In this document: piece by piece, positions 25,513 to 32,943 of the stretch
Numbering within the stretch: the first letter of the stretch is position 1
How the letters are laid out: every line of letters starts with the position of its first letter
NCBI GenBank assembly: GCA_036490215.1
Contig: DASXEH010000095.1
Location: 186,001-250,000 of the forward strand
From: JASHSH01 sp036490215
GTDB lineage: Bacteria > Pseudomonadota > Alphaproteobacteria > Rhodospirillales > Magnetospirillaceae
Length of the DNA: 64,000 bases
Direction: 5' to 3'
Notes under the pieces: model-generated
What the model was told of the DNA's origin: nothing
The model's database searches: none
What the model saw: the letters and a program-made list of their open reading frames with translations, nothing else
Program-made: the position numbers and the translations under genes

Positions 25513-26118
25513 ATGCGCACCACATATGCCAAACAAGCTCAAATGGGGGTTGTCGAACTAGACGCTATCCTAAAAGAGATTGATTCCATCGAGAATGAGC
25601 GCGCGATGGTTATCTTGGCCGCTTCGATGTTGGAATACTTTCTTGCGTGGCTAATTCAGGTAACTCTCGAAAATGTGGTGTTAAAGCAATTCTCGGAAGA
25701 TCAATTGAATCTACTTTATGAAAACTATGGGCCCCTTGGCGTGTTTGATCAAAAAGTGAAGTTTGCGTTCGCGCTTACATTGATTCGAGAAGAGGTGCGC
25801 GATGATTTAGACCGTATACGCCGAATGAGAAACTTCTTTGCGCATCATCCTGGGCCCGTATCCTTCAATGACAATGATGTCATTCAGGAATGCGCCAATT
25901 TAAAAATGTGGAAATTTTCTCGCGAAGATTTGGAAGAAAGAAAAACCGCGAAAGGCCAATTCAGAACGACTGTTCAATTAACACTTGCATTAATGGTCGT
26001 TGGCTTCAGCAAAGAGCTTGAAGAGTGGGCGAAACGATTTATCGGACCTGACGCTTTGGCCGATATCCCCCTTCCAAAAGTGCTGCCTCCACAATTTCAA
26101 GAGCCGTCTCCGAGTTAA
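25513..26118 (+). CDS. MltR/HEPN-like protein (transposon cargo)
   Basis: A 201-residue helical protein whose start is fixed by GAGGAGG before the ATG at 25513. ASMLEYFLAWLIQVTL (residues 37-52) and DDLDRIRRMRNFFAHH (97-112) resemble MltR and related HEPN-fold proteins. R106-NFFA-H111 fits the HEPN RX4-6H motif, which is the active site in RNase-type HEPN toxins. Function is inferred only: it could be an RNase toxin, a regulator, or a defence component. No obvious MNT nucleotidyltransferase partner is present. Low GC compared with the chromosome. Confidence 0.6.
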   Translation: MRTTYAKQAQMGVVELDAILKEIDSIENERAMVILAASMLEYFLAWLIQVTLENVVLKQFSEDQLNLLYENYGPLGVFDQKVKFAFALTLIREEVRDDLDRIRRMRNFFAHHPGPVSFNDNDVIQECANLKMWKFSREDLEERKTAKGQFRTTVQLTLALMVVGFSKELEEWAKRFIGPDALADIPLPKVLPPQFQEPSPS

Positions 26119-26215
26119 TGCAGTCGTCATTGTTGTAGGCCCCTAAAACCCTAGTAGCGGCCCTAATCATCTCGGGGGTGATTTCGATTTCCATGGAAGG
26201 TTTTTCAGCGGACAT
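26039..26215 (-). CDS. Small conserved-looking protein, unknown (transposon cargo)
   Basis: A 58-residue protein starting MSAEKPSMEIEITPEMIRAA with GGAGGG 6 nt upstream. The opening EIEITPEMI followed by an acidic middle and an EIVEAALLEGGYRPK end recalls many small uncharacterised alphaproteobacterial ORFs. Its 3' end overlaps the convergent HEPN-like gene by 80 bp, which is unusual and could mean antisense regulation between the two. Confidence 0.5.
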   Translation of the reverse strand: MSAEKPSMEIEITPEMIRAATRVLGAYNNDDCINSETALEIVEAALLEGGYRPKRQVR

Positions 26216-26248
26216 GGTGGGCCCTCCCGAAGCGTCCACCAGAAATCG

Positions 26249-26602
26249 CTAATGTTTCTCGTGGCGCATAAAATCGTCGCGCAGCGATTCCGCTGCGGTA
26301 GCTAATGTCTCTAAAGAATGACCGCCGCAATATGATTGCAGCCATCCATCAACGGTTTCGGGATGCTCGAAGCTTTGACCCGCATGCCGCTCTCCGACTG
26401 GAGACGCTGCATTTTTGCCGCTGATATATCCCAAAACCCAGGAAATGCGTTGAGCGCGAGCCTCTGGCTCGGCGGTGTACTGGCCGCATTTGGTAGTTCC
26501 TTCGCTTAGGATCACAACTGAAGAAGAGAAGTCCTTGCTTCCGGCATTCGCGAGCGGCCCGAAGGCAAAACCAAAAAAGGCGGCTATTAGAACTTTGCGC
26601 AT
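26249..26602 (-). CDS. Small exported protein (transposon cargo)
   Basis: A 117-residue protein with start ATG at 26602 after TGAGGAAG. A signal peptide MRKVLIAAFFGFAFGPLANA (1-20) precedes a mature part with two Cys (TTKCGQY and LQSYCGG) that could form a disulphide. The pattern of WVLGYISGKNA followed by WLQSYCGGHSLETLATA resembles small periplasmic Rap1a/HdeA-like domains, but the match is weak. It lies upstream of, and in the same direction as, the 58-residue gene, with 33 bp between them, so the two may be co-transcribed. Confidence 0.55.
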   Translation of the reverse strand: MRKVLIAAFFGFAFGPLANAGSKDFSSSVVILSEGTTKCGQYTAEPEARAQRISWVLGYISGKNAASPVGERHAGQSFEHPETVDGWLQSYCGGHSLETLATAAESLRDDFMRHEKH

Positions 26603-26943
26603 GATCTTCCTCAATCGCTCCCCGGCTGGCGCCGGGCGATTGACTACGCGCGAACAGTGGAAGCACGTCCCACGTATTCCCCAGGCCATCGAGTCGCCCC
26701 GATAACCAAAGGTGTTTTATTCCATGGGTCGCCCGACATAGCGGGAACCCACTGTTCAAAGGCACGTAGCCACGCGAAGAGGTAGTCACACCCCAACACG
26801 CAGAGAGAGTGTGCCACAGAACGCCAATTTCAGCATACAGGCCTGTCACGCATTCAGGGTTATGCATCTAGCGCCTCGTTATGGCAAGTATATAATTGCG
26901 TGAAACATCGCAAGTGACGCGCGCCAGAATCGCAACACCTGCG

Positions 26944-27041
26944 CGTCATCCCCGGGCATCCCTGGGCTTGACCCGGGGATCCACGCCTTCCTTTTGGTCC
27001 GTGCAAAGACGTGGATCCCCGGCACAAGGCCGGGGATGACG
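26944..27041. repeat. Intergenic palindromic element, family C (copy 2)
   Basis: Inverted repeat CGTCATCCCCGGGC...GCCGGGGATGACG with inner arms CCGGGGATCCACG and CGTGGATCCCCGG, just right of the transposon's target repeat. Confidence 0.8.
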
Positions 27042-27068
27042 GTTGGGGGACGTAGAGACAGGAAGATT

Positions 27069-27153
27069 CACCACGAAGGCACGAAGAAAGGCGAAGGACG
27101 CGAAGGAGAATAGTCCCTTCGTGACCTTCACGCCCTTCGTGCCTTCGTGGTGA
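27069..27153. repeat. Intergenic palindromic element, family E
   Basis: Inverted repeat with arms CACCACGAAGGCACGAAG and CTTCGTGCCTTCGTGGTG, and internal GAAGGNCGCGAAG-type repeats. This is a common element type in proteobacterial intergenic DNA. It is followed by a family A copy. Confidence 0.8.
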
Positions 27154-27193
27154 GCCTTCTAAGGCGCGGATGGCCTGGGGCTTCCAAGGCGAC

Positions 27194-27273
27194 GTCATTG
27201 CGAGCGTAGCGAAGCAATCCAGAGTCTCGCGAAAGCCCTGGATTGCGTCGTCGCTTCGCTCCTCGCAGTGACG
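27194..27273. repeat. Intergenic palindromic element, family A (copy 4)
   Basis: GTCATTGCGAGCG...CCTCGCAGTGACG palindrome ending 19 bp before the stop codon of the LysR gene; the right boundary of the repeat-rich accessory stretch. Confidence 0.85.
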
Positions 27274-27292
27274 ATTAGGCGGTAGGGAGGTC

Positions 27293-28216
27293 TTACGCCG
27301 TCACCGGCGTATTGGCGGCGGGGGCGTGGCCGGCTTGTTCGTTGACCTTGCCCAGCAGGAAGTCGCGGAATACGGCCACGCGCTTTGAGTGGCGCAGCTC
27401 TTCCGGATAGACGAAATAGGCGTCGATATTCGGCCCCTTCAGCTCGGGCAGAACCGGCACCAGCCGGTCGGCCTCGCGGCTGAGATAGTCGGGCAGGGCG
27501 GCGATGCCGAGCCCGCTCTGGCAGGCGCGGAAGATGCCGTAGACATTGTTGATGGTCAGCGCCGGGCGGCGCGGGCGATCGGGCTTGGCGCCGGCGTCGA
27601 GCAGCCAGTTGATGCCGCCCGCCGGCAGCTTGGCGTCTTCGCCGAACACGACCAGGCGATGGTTGTCGAGGTCTTCCACCTTCTGCGGCGCGCCGAACTT
27701 CTCGAGATATTCGGGGCTGGCATAGACCTTCCAATGCAAGGTCATCAGATGGCGCTGCACCAGATCGGGCTGGCGCGGCGGGGCAAGGCGGATCGCCACA
27801 TCGGCCTCGCGCATGGCGAGATCGAGCTCGCCGTCATCCACCACCAGCGAGACATGGATGTCGGGATAGCGTTCGAGGAAGCCATGGATGCGGGGTGTCA
27901 GCCACAACGTGCCGAAGGCGACGGTGGTCGTCACCTTGAGCGGGCCGGCCGGGCTCTCGCGCGTATCGGCCAGGCGCGCCTCGGTCATCGCCAGCTTCGA
28001 GAACACGTCGCGCGCGGTGTGGTAGAGCAACTCGCCCTGTTCGGTCAGGATCAGGCCGCGGGCGTGTCGATGAAACAGCGGCACCGACAGGCTCTCTTCG
28101 AGCGCGCTGATCTGCCGGCTGACCGCCGACTGGCTGAGGTTCAGTTGCTCACCGGCATGCGTGAAGCTTCCCGCCTCGGCGACGGCGTGGAAAACCCTAA
28201 GCTTGTCCCAATCCAT
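27293..28216 (-). CDS. LysR-family transcriptional regulator
   Basis: A 307-residue regulator. The N-terminal winged helix (LRVFHAVAEAGSFTHAGEQL...SQSAVSRQISALEESL, residues 6-43) is followed by a periplasmic-binding-protein-like effector domain (90-295). The target is unknown. It lies directly downstream of trxB in the same direction, 84 bp away, so it could be co-transcribed; the spacing also allows its own promoter. Confidence 0.9.
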   Translation of the reverse strand: MDWDKLRVFHAVAEAGSFTHAGEQLNLSQSAVSRQISALEESLSVPLFHRHARGLILTEQGELLYHTARDVFSKLAMTEARLADTRESPAGPLKVTTTVAFGTLWLTPRIHGFLERYPDIHVSLVVDDGELDLAMREADVAIRLAPPRQPDLVQRHLMTLHWKVYASPEYLEKFGAPQKVEDLDNHRLVVFGEDAKLPAGGINWLLDAGAKPDRPRRPALTINNVYGIFRACQSGLGIAALPDYLSREADRLVPVLPELKGPNIDAYFVYPEELRHSKRVAVFRDFLLGKVNEQAGHAPAANTPVTA

Positions 28217-28300
28217 GATTCAATCGGGGGTAGCGCCGCACATAAAGGCCGGAACCAGGACATTCCCGGTTCGCGGGCGCGGCTATCTCCCCGCCCCTTG

Positions 28301-29272
28301 TTATTCTGCTGCCGCCGACTGCTGCTGTCCATCATGGTGGGCGATCAGGAAGCGGTCGGCCTCCAGGGCGCCCATGCAGCCGGTGCCGGCGGCGGTTACC
28401 GCCTGGCGGAAAATCTTGTCCTGAACGTCGCCGGCCGCGAACACGCCCGGCACGCTCGTCTGGGTTGTACCCGATTTGGTGATGAGATAGCCCTCGCTAT
28501 CCATCTCCAACTGGCCCTTGAAGAGCTCGGTGTTGGGCGTGTGGCCGATGGCGATGAAGAGGCCATCGACGGGCAGCGTACTGACCGCGCCGGTCTTGAC
28601 GTTCTTCAGGTTCAGCCCGGTCACCGAGGGCGGCTCGTCGCTGCCCACCACCTCGTCGACCACGCTGTTCCACACGAACTCGATCTTCGGATTCGAGCGC
28701 ATACGGTCCTGCAGGATCTTCTCGGCGCGCAGCGTGTCGCGGCGATGGATCAGGGTCACCTTGTCGGCCATGTTGGAGAGGAACAGCGCCTCTTCCACGG
28801 CGGTGTTGCCGCCGCCGACCACGGCAACGGTCTTGTTCTTGAAGAAGAAGCCATCACAGGTGGCGCAAGCCGAGACGCCGAAGCCCTGGAACTTCTTCTC
28901 CGACTCGATATTCAGCCAGCGCGCCGAGGCGCCGGTGGCGATGACCAGCGTCTCACCCGAATAGGTGTCGCCCGAATCGCCCACCGCGACGAACGGCCGC
29001 TTCTTGAGGTCGATCGAGACGATATGGTCCTGCATCAGGCGCGCACCCACATGCTCGGCCTGGGCCGTCATCTGCTCCATCAGCCAGGGGCCCTGAATGG
29101 CCTTCGCATAGCCGGGATAGTTCTCGACATCGGAGGTAATGGTCAGCTGCCCGCCCGGCTGCATGCCGGCGACCAGAATCGGCGAGAGGTTGGCGCGCGC
29201 AGCATAAATCGCAGCGGTCAAACCCGCCGGCCCCGAGCCCAGAATCAACACTTTGGTATGAAAGTTGGTCAT
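28301..29272 (-). CDS. trxB: Thioredoxin reductase
   Basis: NADPH-dependent flavoenzyme that keeps thioredoxin reduced. The 323-residue protein has the FAD-binding GSGPAGLTAA (12-21), the redox pair C136-ATC139 in SACATCDG, the NADPH loop VVGGGNTAVEEALFL and the second FAD motif GVFAAGDVQD. The ATG at 29272 (GCAGGAGCC upstream) is preferred over a GTG at 29296. Divergent from an Lrp-type regulator. Confidence 0.96.
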   Translation of the reverse strand: MTNFHTKVLILGSGPAGLTAAIYAARANLSPILVAGMQPGGQLTITSDVENYPGYAKAIQGPWLMEQMTAQAEHVGARLMQDHIVSIDLKKRPFVAVGDSGDTYSGETLVIATGASARWLNIESEKKFQGFGVSACATCDGFFFKNKTVAVVGGGNTAVEEALFLSNMADKVTLIHRRDTLRAEKILQDRMRSNPKIEFVWNSVVDEVVGSDEPPSVTGLNLKNVKTGAVSTLPVDGLFIAIGHTPNTELFKGQLEMDSEGYLITKSGTTQTSVPGVFAAGDVQDKIFRQAVTAAGTGCMGALEADRFLIAHHDGQQQSAAAE

Positions 29273-29415
29273 GGCTCCTGCCTCAAACCCCCGCACCAGC
29301 CCTAATGACCGTTAATATATAGGGTGCCTCCGTGCGGATGCGAAATTTCATTTCAGGCCTTGGATTCGCTGCACTGCACAACTAATATAATTACCGTATT
29401 TTGGTCGCCGGAGTC

Positions 29416-29925
29416 ATGAGTGTAATGCAGCGGATCAAACTCGACCGCATCGACCGTCGGATTCTCGATGATCTTCAGTCCGATGGCCGGATGACCAATG
29501 TCGACTTGGCCAAACGGGCCGGAATCTCGGCCCCTCCCTGCCTGCGCCGGGTTCGGGCTTTGGAGCAGGGCGGATTCATCCAGGGCTACCATGCTCAGGT
29601 CGATCCTCATTCGCTCGGCTTCAATGTGACGGTGTTCGCCCAGGTCGGCCTCAACAGCCAGGCCGAACCGGATCTGAAGGCCTTTGAGGATCTGGTCAAC
29701 CAATGGCCCGAGGTCCGCGAGTGTCACATGCTGGCCGGCGAGACTGACTTTCTGCTGAAGATCGTCGCCGAGGACTGGGATTCCTATCAGCGCTTCCTGA
29801 CCACCAAGTTGACGGCGGCGCCGAATATCAGCCACGTCAAATCGGCGCTCTCGATCCGCAGCGGCAAGCTGCTACCCGGCGTGCCGATCATGGTGGATGT
29901 GGATGAGGAAGAACCGGCGGCCTAG
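29416..29925 (+). CDS. Lrp/AsnC-family transcriptional regulator
   Basis: About 169 residues. The helix-turn-helix (LDRIDRRILDDLQSDGRMTN...LAKRAGISAPPCLRRVRALE) is followed by the RAM/AsnC effector domain (VTVFAQVGLNSQ...VRECHMLAGETDFLLKIV). Starts at 29416 or 29425 are both plausible; GGAG lies 3 or 12 nt before them. It is divergent from trxB with about 140 bp between the starts. Effector and targets are unknown. Confidence 0.9.
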   Translation: MSVMQRIKLDRIDRRILDDLQSDGRMTNVDLAKRAGISAPPCLRRVRALEQGGFIQGYHAQVDPHSLGFNVTVFAQVGLNSQAEPDLKAFEDLVNQWPEVRECHMLAGETDFLLKIVAEDWDSYQRFLTTKLTAAPNISHVKSALSIRSGKLLPGVPIMVDVDEEEPAA

Positions 29926-29933
29926 GCCGCCGC

Positions 29934-30560
29934 TTAACTGTCCAGACTCTCGATCACCGTCTTGCCGTTCTCCATCCGCGCCCGTCCTTCCGCGACCAGT
30001 TTGAGCGCGGCGGGATAGAGCACGTGCTCGGCTTCGAGCACGCGCGCGGCGAGCTTGTCTTCGTCATCGCCGTCCTGCACCGGCACGGCCTGCTGCAGGA
30101 TCGTCGGGCCGGCATCGAGATCGGGCGTGACGAAATGGATCGTGCAGCCATGGAATTTGTCGCCGGCTTCCAGCGCCCGGCGATGGGTGTGCAGCCCCGG
30201 ATAGGCGGGCAGCAGCGACGGATGGATGTTGAGCAGCCGTCCCTCCCAGGCGCGGGTGAAGCCGGGTGTCAGCAGCCGCATGAACCCGGCCAGGCAGACC
30301 AGTTCGATATCGGCCTTGCGCAGGGCGGCGTCGATCGCGGCGTCGAAGGGCTCGCGGCCGGCGTAGTCCTTGTGGTTGATCACCTCGACCGGGACGCCAG
30401 CTTGTTGCGCGCGGTCGATCGCTTTCGCGCCGGGCACATTGACGATGACCAGCGACACCGCTGCCGGATAATCGGGTGCGACGCAGGCATCGAGCAGGGA
30501 TTGGAGATTGCTGCCGCGGCCCGAGGCCAGAACGGCTATGCGTTTCTTCCGCGCGGTCAC
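29934..30560 (-). CDS. purN: Phosphoribosylglycinamide formyltransferase (GART)
   Basis: Third step of purine synthesis: transfers a formyl group from 10-formyl-THF to GAR. The 208-residue protein has VLASGRGSNLQSLLDA at the N-terminus, LAGFMRLLTPGF, the catalytic NIHPSLLPAYPGLHTHRRALEAGDKFHGCTIHFVT region split as usual (Asn-His-Asp set: N in NIHPS, H in GCTIHF, D in DLDAG). The GTG at 30560 overlaps the purM stop as GTGA, which sets the start; the long frame upstream of it is antisense to nothing and only reads through purM in another frame. Confidence 0.95.
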   Translation of the reverse strand: MTARKKRIAVLASGRGSNLQSLLDACVAPDYPAAVSLVIVNVPGAKAIDRAQQAGVPVEVINHKDYAGREPFDAAIDAALRKADIELVCLAGFMRLLTPGFTRAWEGRLLNIHPSLLPAYPGLHTHRRALEAGDKFHGCTIHFVTPDLDAGPTILQQAVPVQDGDDEDKLAARVLEAEHVLYPAALKLVAEGRARMENGKTVIESLDS

Positions 30561-31636
30561 GCCGTCCAGGCGCGCTCGGCGCCCAGCAGTCTGACCGACG
30601 GTGCGCCGCTGCCGGCCACGATGCGGCCGATGCGGAAGACTTGTTCGCCATGCTCGGTCAGTATCTTCGTTGCATCGGCGGCGCGGTCTTCGTCCACCGC
30701 CGCCATCATGCCGATGCCGCAGTTGAAGGTGCGCGCGAGTTCGATCGGCTCCAGCCCGCCGGCGCGCTTCAGCCAGGCGAAGACCGGCGGCAGCGGCCAT
30801 GCGCCGACGTCGATCTCGGCGGTGCAGTTCTTGGGCAACACGCGCGGCAGATTCTCGATCAGCCCGCCGCCGGTGATATGGGCCAGCGCCTTCACGCCGC
30901 CTTTGCGCACCGCAGCCAGGCCGCTTTTCACGTAGATCCGTGTCGGCGTCAGCAACGCTTCGCCCAATGACTTCTGCGTATCGAAGGGTGCCGGGGCGGT
31001 CCAGGCGAGACCGGCGCGCTCGGCCACTTTGCGGACCAACGAAAAACCGTTGGAATGCACGCCCGCCGAGACCAGTCCGAGAACCACATCGCCCGGCTTG
31101 ATGGTCGTGCCGTCGATCAGCTGGCCACGCTCGGCGGCACCGACCGCGAAGCCGGCCAGGTCGTAATCGCCATCGGCATACATGCCGGGCATTTCCGCCG
31201 TCTCGCCGCCGACCAGGGCGCAGCCCGAGATGCGGCAGCCTTCGGCGATGCCTGCGATAATTTCGCGACCGGCGGTCACGTCGAGCCGGCCCGTGGCATA
31301 GTAGTCGAGAAAGAACAGCGGCTCGGCGCCTTGCACGACCAGATCGTTCACGCACATCGCCACCAGATCGATACCGACGCCGCTATGGCGGCCGGTCTCG
31401 ATAGCCACTTTCAATTTGGTGCCGACGCCATCGGTGGTGGAAACCAGAATCGGATCGTTGAAACCGGCGGCCCGCAGATCGAACAGGGCGCCGAACCCAC
31501 CCAGGCTGGCGCCCGTACCCTTGCGTGCCGTTGCTCCGGCCAAGGGTTTGATGGCGTCGACCAGCGCGGCTCCGGCATCGATATCGACGCCCGCCTGCGC
31601 ATAGGTCAAACCAGTTGAAGAATGGGGCTCGCTAAT
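30557..31636 (-). CDS. purM: Phosphoribosylformylglycinamidine cyclo-ligase (AIR synthetase)
   Basis: Fifth step of purine synthesis, ATP-dependent ring closure of FGAM to AIR. About 359 residues with YAQAGVDIDAGAALVDAIKP at the N-terminus, STTDGVGTKLKVA, MCVNDLVVQGAEPLFFLDY, LVGGETAEMPGMY and HITGGGLIENLPRVLP. No ATG or GTG is available at the expected place. ATT at 31636 (reading ISEPHSST) follows GAGGAAGCT and fits the family's N-terminus; TTG at 31609 is the alternative, and a TTG at 31717 would overlap the divergent gene's start. Coupled to purN by a 4-bp overlap. Confidence 0.93.
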   Translation of the reverse strand: MSEPHSSTGLTYAQAGVDIDAGAALVDAIKPLAGATARKGTGASLGGFGALFDLRAAGFNDPILVSTTDGVGTKLKVAIETGRHSGVGIDLVAMCVNDLVVQGAEPLFFLDYYATGRLDVTAGREIIAGIAEGCRISGCALVGGETAEMPGMYADGDYDLAGFAVGAAERGQLIDGTTIKPGDVVLGLVSAGVHSNGFSLVRKVAERAGLAWTAPAPFDTQKSLGEALLTPTRIYVKSGLAAVRKGGVKALAHITGGGLIENLPRVLPKNCTAEIDVGAWPLPPVFAWLKRAGGLEPIELARTFNCGIGMMAAVDEDRAADATKILTEHGEQVFRIGRIVAGSGAPSVRLLGAERAWTA

Positions 31637-31716
31637 AGCTTCCTCGCGGGCACGAGCAGCGGTATCTTGGCGCCGCCGCTTCCGGCGCGACCATACTGAA
31701 AACGGAACGCTTTGCA

Positions 31717-32943
31717 ATGCCTGATCGCCAGTGCAGATGGGGAATTCTGGCGGTCGCCGCCGGGCTTTTCGTATTGGCTGCCGGTCTGGGGCCGCGTCCG
31801 GCCAACGCCCAGGATGCCGACAGTTTCACCGTCCGCGAAGTCCAGGAGGATGTGACCGCGGACAATGTGAACCTTGCGCGGCAGCAAGCCTTTGCCAAGG
31901 GCCAGCGCGACGCCTTCGATCAATTGATGCTGCGCTTCACCACGGCCGAAGAGGCGGCACATATCCCGCAAGTCACTGACACCCAGCTCGACGATCTGGT
32001 GCTCGATGTCGGCGTGGATCAGGAAAAGCGCTCGAATGTGCGGTACATCGCGACGCTGTCGGTGCGCTTCAAGGCGGATGGCATCCGCGATCTGCTGCGT
32101 GGCGCCAATATCACTTATATCGAATGGCGCGGTCGCCCGCCGATCGTTCTGCCGGTGCTCAAGACCGATGCGGGGCCGATCCTATGGGAGGCCAACAACA
32201 CGTGGCGCGCGGCATGGAAGAGCCCTGCGGTCCAGGGTTTGGTGCCGCTGACCGTGCCGGCTCCGCCGCCTGCGGCCCAGCAGCCCGATGACGCGCTCAA
32301 GGCCGCGACGGCGAGCCCCGACAATCTCAATGCCTTCGCGGCGCGCTACAACACGCAGGACGTGCTGATCGCCATCGCTGTGATCGGCAAGACCGACGAC
32401 GGCAATGCGACGCTGGACGTCACGGTGAGCGGCCTTGGCCCGTTGGCATCCGCCGTGGCGGGCACCAAGACCTGGCAGGCCAATGGTGGCGAGGCGATGG
32501 ATGCATTTCTGCGCCGCGCTGTGGCCGACATCGCCACCGCGATCAACGCGGCCTTCAAGGCCAACAACATGGTGCCGGCCGGCGATGCGACGACGCTCGC
32601 GGTGATAGCGCCGCTCACCGGACTGCCCGATTGGATGCAGCTGCGCGAGAAGCTGGCCCGCGTGCTGGTGGTGCGCAGCTGGGACGTGGGCGCGATCTCG
32701 CAAAGCTCGGCATCGCTGGTGCTGCACTATGTCGGCCAACAGCCGCAGCTTGAAAGTGCAATGGTCCAGAACGGTCTGGTTCTGACCTGGGCCGACGATC
32801 ACTGGGTCCTGCAGGTGGCGATGGCCGCGCCGGCGGGTGGTGCAGCGCCTCAGACGCCTGCGGCCAACCCGCCTCCGCCTCCTGCGGTGGCGCCGCCTGC
32901 CGCTTCATCCAATCCCACGGCGCCGGCGACGACGAACCAATGA
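31717..32943 (+). CDS. DUF2066-domain exported protein
   Basis: A 408-residue protein with signal peptide (GILAVAAGLFVLAAGLGPRPANA, to about residue 31). The mature N-terminus (FTVREVQEDVTADNVNLARQ...AFDQLMLRFTT) is typical of DUF2066, and the family's YIEWRGRPPIVLPVL segment follows. A Pro/Ala-rich tail ends it. Its role is unknown. It overlaps perM by 4 bp (ATGA), and DUF2066-perM-hdaA is a recurrent alphaproteobacterial gene order. Confidence 0.85.
   Translation: MPDRQCRWGILAVAAGLFVLAAGLGPRPANAQDADSFTVREVQEDVTADNVNLARQQAFAKGQRDAFDQLMLRFTTAEEAAHIPQVTDTQLDDLVLDVGVDQEKRSNVRYIATLSVRFKADGIRDLLRGANITYIEWRGRPPIVLPVLKTDAGPILWEANNTWRAAWKSPAVQGLVPLTVPAPPPAAQQPDDALKAATASPDNLNAFAARYNTQDVLIAIAVIGKTDDGNATLDVTVSGLGPLASAVAGTKTWQANGGEAMDAFLRRAVADIATAINAAFKANNMVPAGDATTLAVIAPLTGLPDWMQLREKLARVLVVRSWDVGAISQSSASLVLHYVGQQPQLESAMVQNGLVLTWADDHWVLQVAMAAPAGGAAPQTPAANPPPPPAVAPPAASSNPTAPATTNQ

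Larger units (their letters stand above)
24286..26899. mobile_element. IS1595-type transposon with passenger genes
   Basis: The left end GCAATTATATACTTG (24286-24300) is repeated in inverted form at the right end (26885-26899). The similarity continues inward imperfectly for about 27 bp. Both sides are flanked by the direct repeat GTGAAACATC (24276-24285 and 26900-26909), a likely target duplication; the family usually makes 8 bp, and the exact edge is blurred because GCAA occurs on both sides. Inside are a transposase (24348-25274) and four other genes: a HEPN-like protein, two small acidic or basic proteins and a small exported protein. DNA at 26603-26884 holds no supported gene. Confidence 0.8.

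Noticed and set aside
29934..31355. A single 473-codon reverse frame extending purN upstream
   Set aside because: The first 265 codons lie inside purM in a different frame and are Arg-rich nonsense; purN starts at the GTG overlapping the purM stop.
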